Below the pieces are notes generated by a model. It was given only the letters and a program-made list of their open reading frames with translations, was not told the origin of the DNA and did not search any database. Shown in pieces: positions 62,895 to 64,000 of a DNA stretch of 64,000 nucleotides; position 1 is the stretch's first letter, and every line of letters starts with the position of its first letter. The DNA comes from Agarophyton chilense (Eukaryota > Rhodophyta > Florideophyceae > Gracilariales > Gracilariaceae). A program made the translations under genes and the position numbers. Location: positions 1,922,001 through 1,986,000 of the forward strand of contig JARGXX010000088.1 in NCBI GenBank assembly GCA_030374765.1, given 5' to 3'.

Positions 62895-64000
62895 TTTAGG
62901 AACGTGCGAGACCTACAGTTGGTGCACAAGTATGCCGATGGTGTCCCATGCCGTCTGTAATGGAGGAGGTATGCAGGGCCTTTCGTCTTGGCAAGGCTCA
63001 CAAGCTGCCATTTCCGGGTCACTTCCAACATGCCGCCGCTGTTGATGACATAGCGCATTCGGATATTCTTGAACCTTTTGTGACCTCCTTACCAGCCAGG
63101 TTCCGTTATGCAAGAACGTTCTTGGATGACAATTCAAGCTTTGTGTTTTTCGGTTTGATGATGCACCGCAGTGCACTGATCGATGTGTTTTTAGGTGTGG
63201 CAGCCAAGTTGAAACGCCTTGGAGGAGCAGAAATTCGTGGTGTTCACTCCGATGGTGCAGCGGAATATGTTGAAATACAGCACAAACTGGGCGGAGAGCA
63301 TGGGCACACTTTGTTCTCAGCTCCATATACTCCCGAACACAACGCCATTGCGGAGCGTATCAACCGAATCATGGTGAAAGCTGCTAGGTCGCTACTCATC
63401 CAGGCCAACTTACCTGATTGTTTGTTGCCTTTTGCGTTGAAGCATGTCATATAAGTACGCAACCGTGTGCAACATTTCACAGTTGATGATACTCCTTACT
63501 TTCTGGTTCCTGGAAACAGGCCGTCAGTGAAGGACGTGCGTGTATTTGGATGTACCACATTTGTGCTCAGAAACCTTCGTGGACCCAATTAGGAGTCGCG
63601 TGCACTTGAGGGAGTGTACTTGGAGACTCTTGAGCATGGTGTCTACAAGACTCTAGTCACTGGTGATGATGATACCCCGGGCATTGTGAAGTCCCGGCAT
63701 GTGATTTTTGATGAGTTTAGGTTCCTCGGCATACCAGCGCTATCCAACTATATGGATGACGAGAGTGCGTCCGATGATGATTATGTGTCACTGATGGGCT
63801 GTGAGAGAACTACTGGTGGTGTCTGGGAAGGTTTCTCTGTCGATGTAGTGGACTTCGAAGACCAGAGAAACGAGCAACAACACCCCATACCTCTGTTGGT
63901 GGAGTTCGACTCCGACTCTGATGGTGACAAAGACGATGTAAATGGTACCGAGAGTGATGAAGGACGGTCCTCACAGGACCCTGACACATTCTCCACACCC
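62895..64000 (+). pseudogene. A-type copia integrase fragment
   Basis: NVRDLQLVHKYADGV, then in the next frame VCRAFRLGKAHKLPFPGHF, HSDILEPFVTS, VHSDGAAEYVE and PEHNAIAERINRIM, the finger and DDE segments of an A-type integrase (about 60-70 percent like element A by eye). Stops at 63452-63454 and near 63588 and an early shift show decay. The acidic C-terminal region of the integrase (SNYMDDESASDDDY...) runs off the window end. Confidence 0.85.

Overview
This is nuclear DNA of a eukaryote, most likely a photosynthetic one and, by inference, a mesophilic red alga. Supporting signs: host genes are single uninterrupted reading frames in tail-to-tail and head-to-head pairs; several have plastid- or mitochondrion-like leaders; a short PHR2-type photolyase protein sits beside a HugZ-like/DUF2470 split-barrel protein, both families known from plastids; and the rest is LTR retrotransposons and DNA-transposon relics. 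No rRNA, intact tRNA or CRISPR array was seen.

Layout. 0.3-2.7 kb: a TrmN6-type methyltransferase and a Nudix hydrolase. 3.3-10.7 kb: decayed mobile DNA (RNase H of a non-LTR element, a 5' LTR with primer site and possible gag, a zinc-finger frame with one stop) and a dense array of perfect short DNA hairpins at 9.87-10.61 kb. 11.7-23.8 kb: the gene island, with the HugZ-like protein, PHR2-like protein, AFG2/SPATA5L1-like AAA ATPase, DUF3429 membrane protein, Tudor-like protein, Akirin-like nuclear protein, FluG/NodGS-type glutamine synthetase-like protein and a bZIP-like factor. 24.3-31 kb: a graveyard of host genes (a BET bromodomain-NET protein, glucose-6-phosphate isomerase, a coiled-coil protein), each broken by stops and shifts.

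31.4-39.7 kb: two nested insertions with footprints. A solo LTR splits a Tc1/mariner transposase, and a chromodomain-type Ty3/gypsy element splits a pogo/Tigger-like transposase with a perfect 5-bp target duplication. 40.3-44.1 kb: a decayed glycosyltransferase-like gene, a tRNA relic lacking its anticodon arm, and an unknown gene with one stop.

45.2-64 kb: nested Ty1/copia elements of two families, called here A (672-bp LTR) and B (about 689-bp LTR). Family A has one intact 1433-residue polyprotein. It sits inside a family B element whose gag-protease half has been flipped. The swapped target-site duplications (CTGCG and GGTCC) show that the flip came from recombination between inverted A LTRs. 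The host genes look like unrelated housekeeping and regulatory genes, not an operon or pathway. The most informative content is the rearrangement history of the mobile DNA and the hairpin array.
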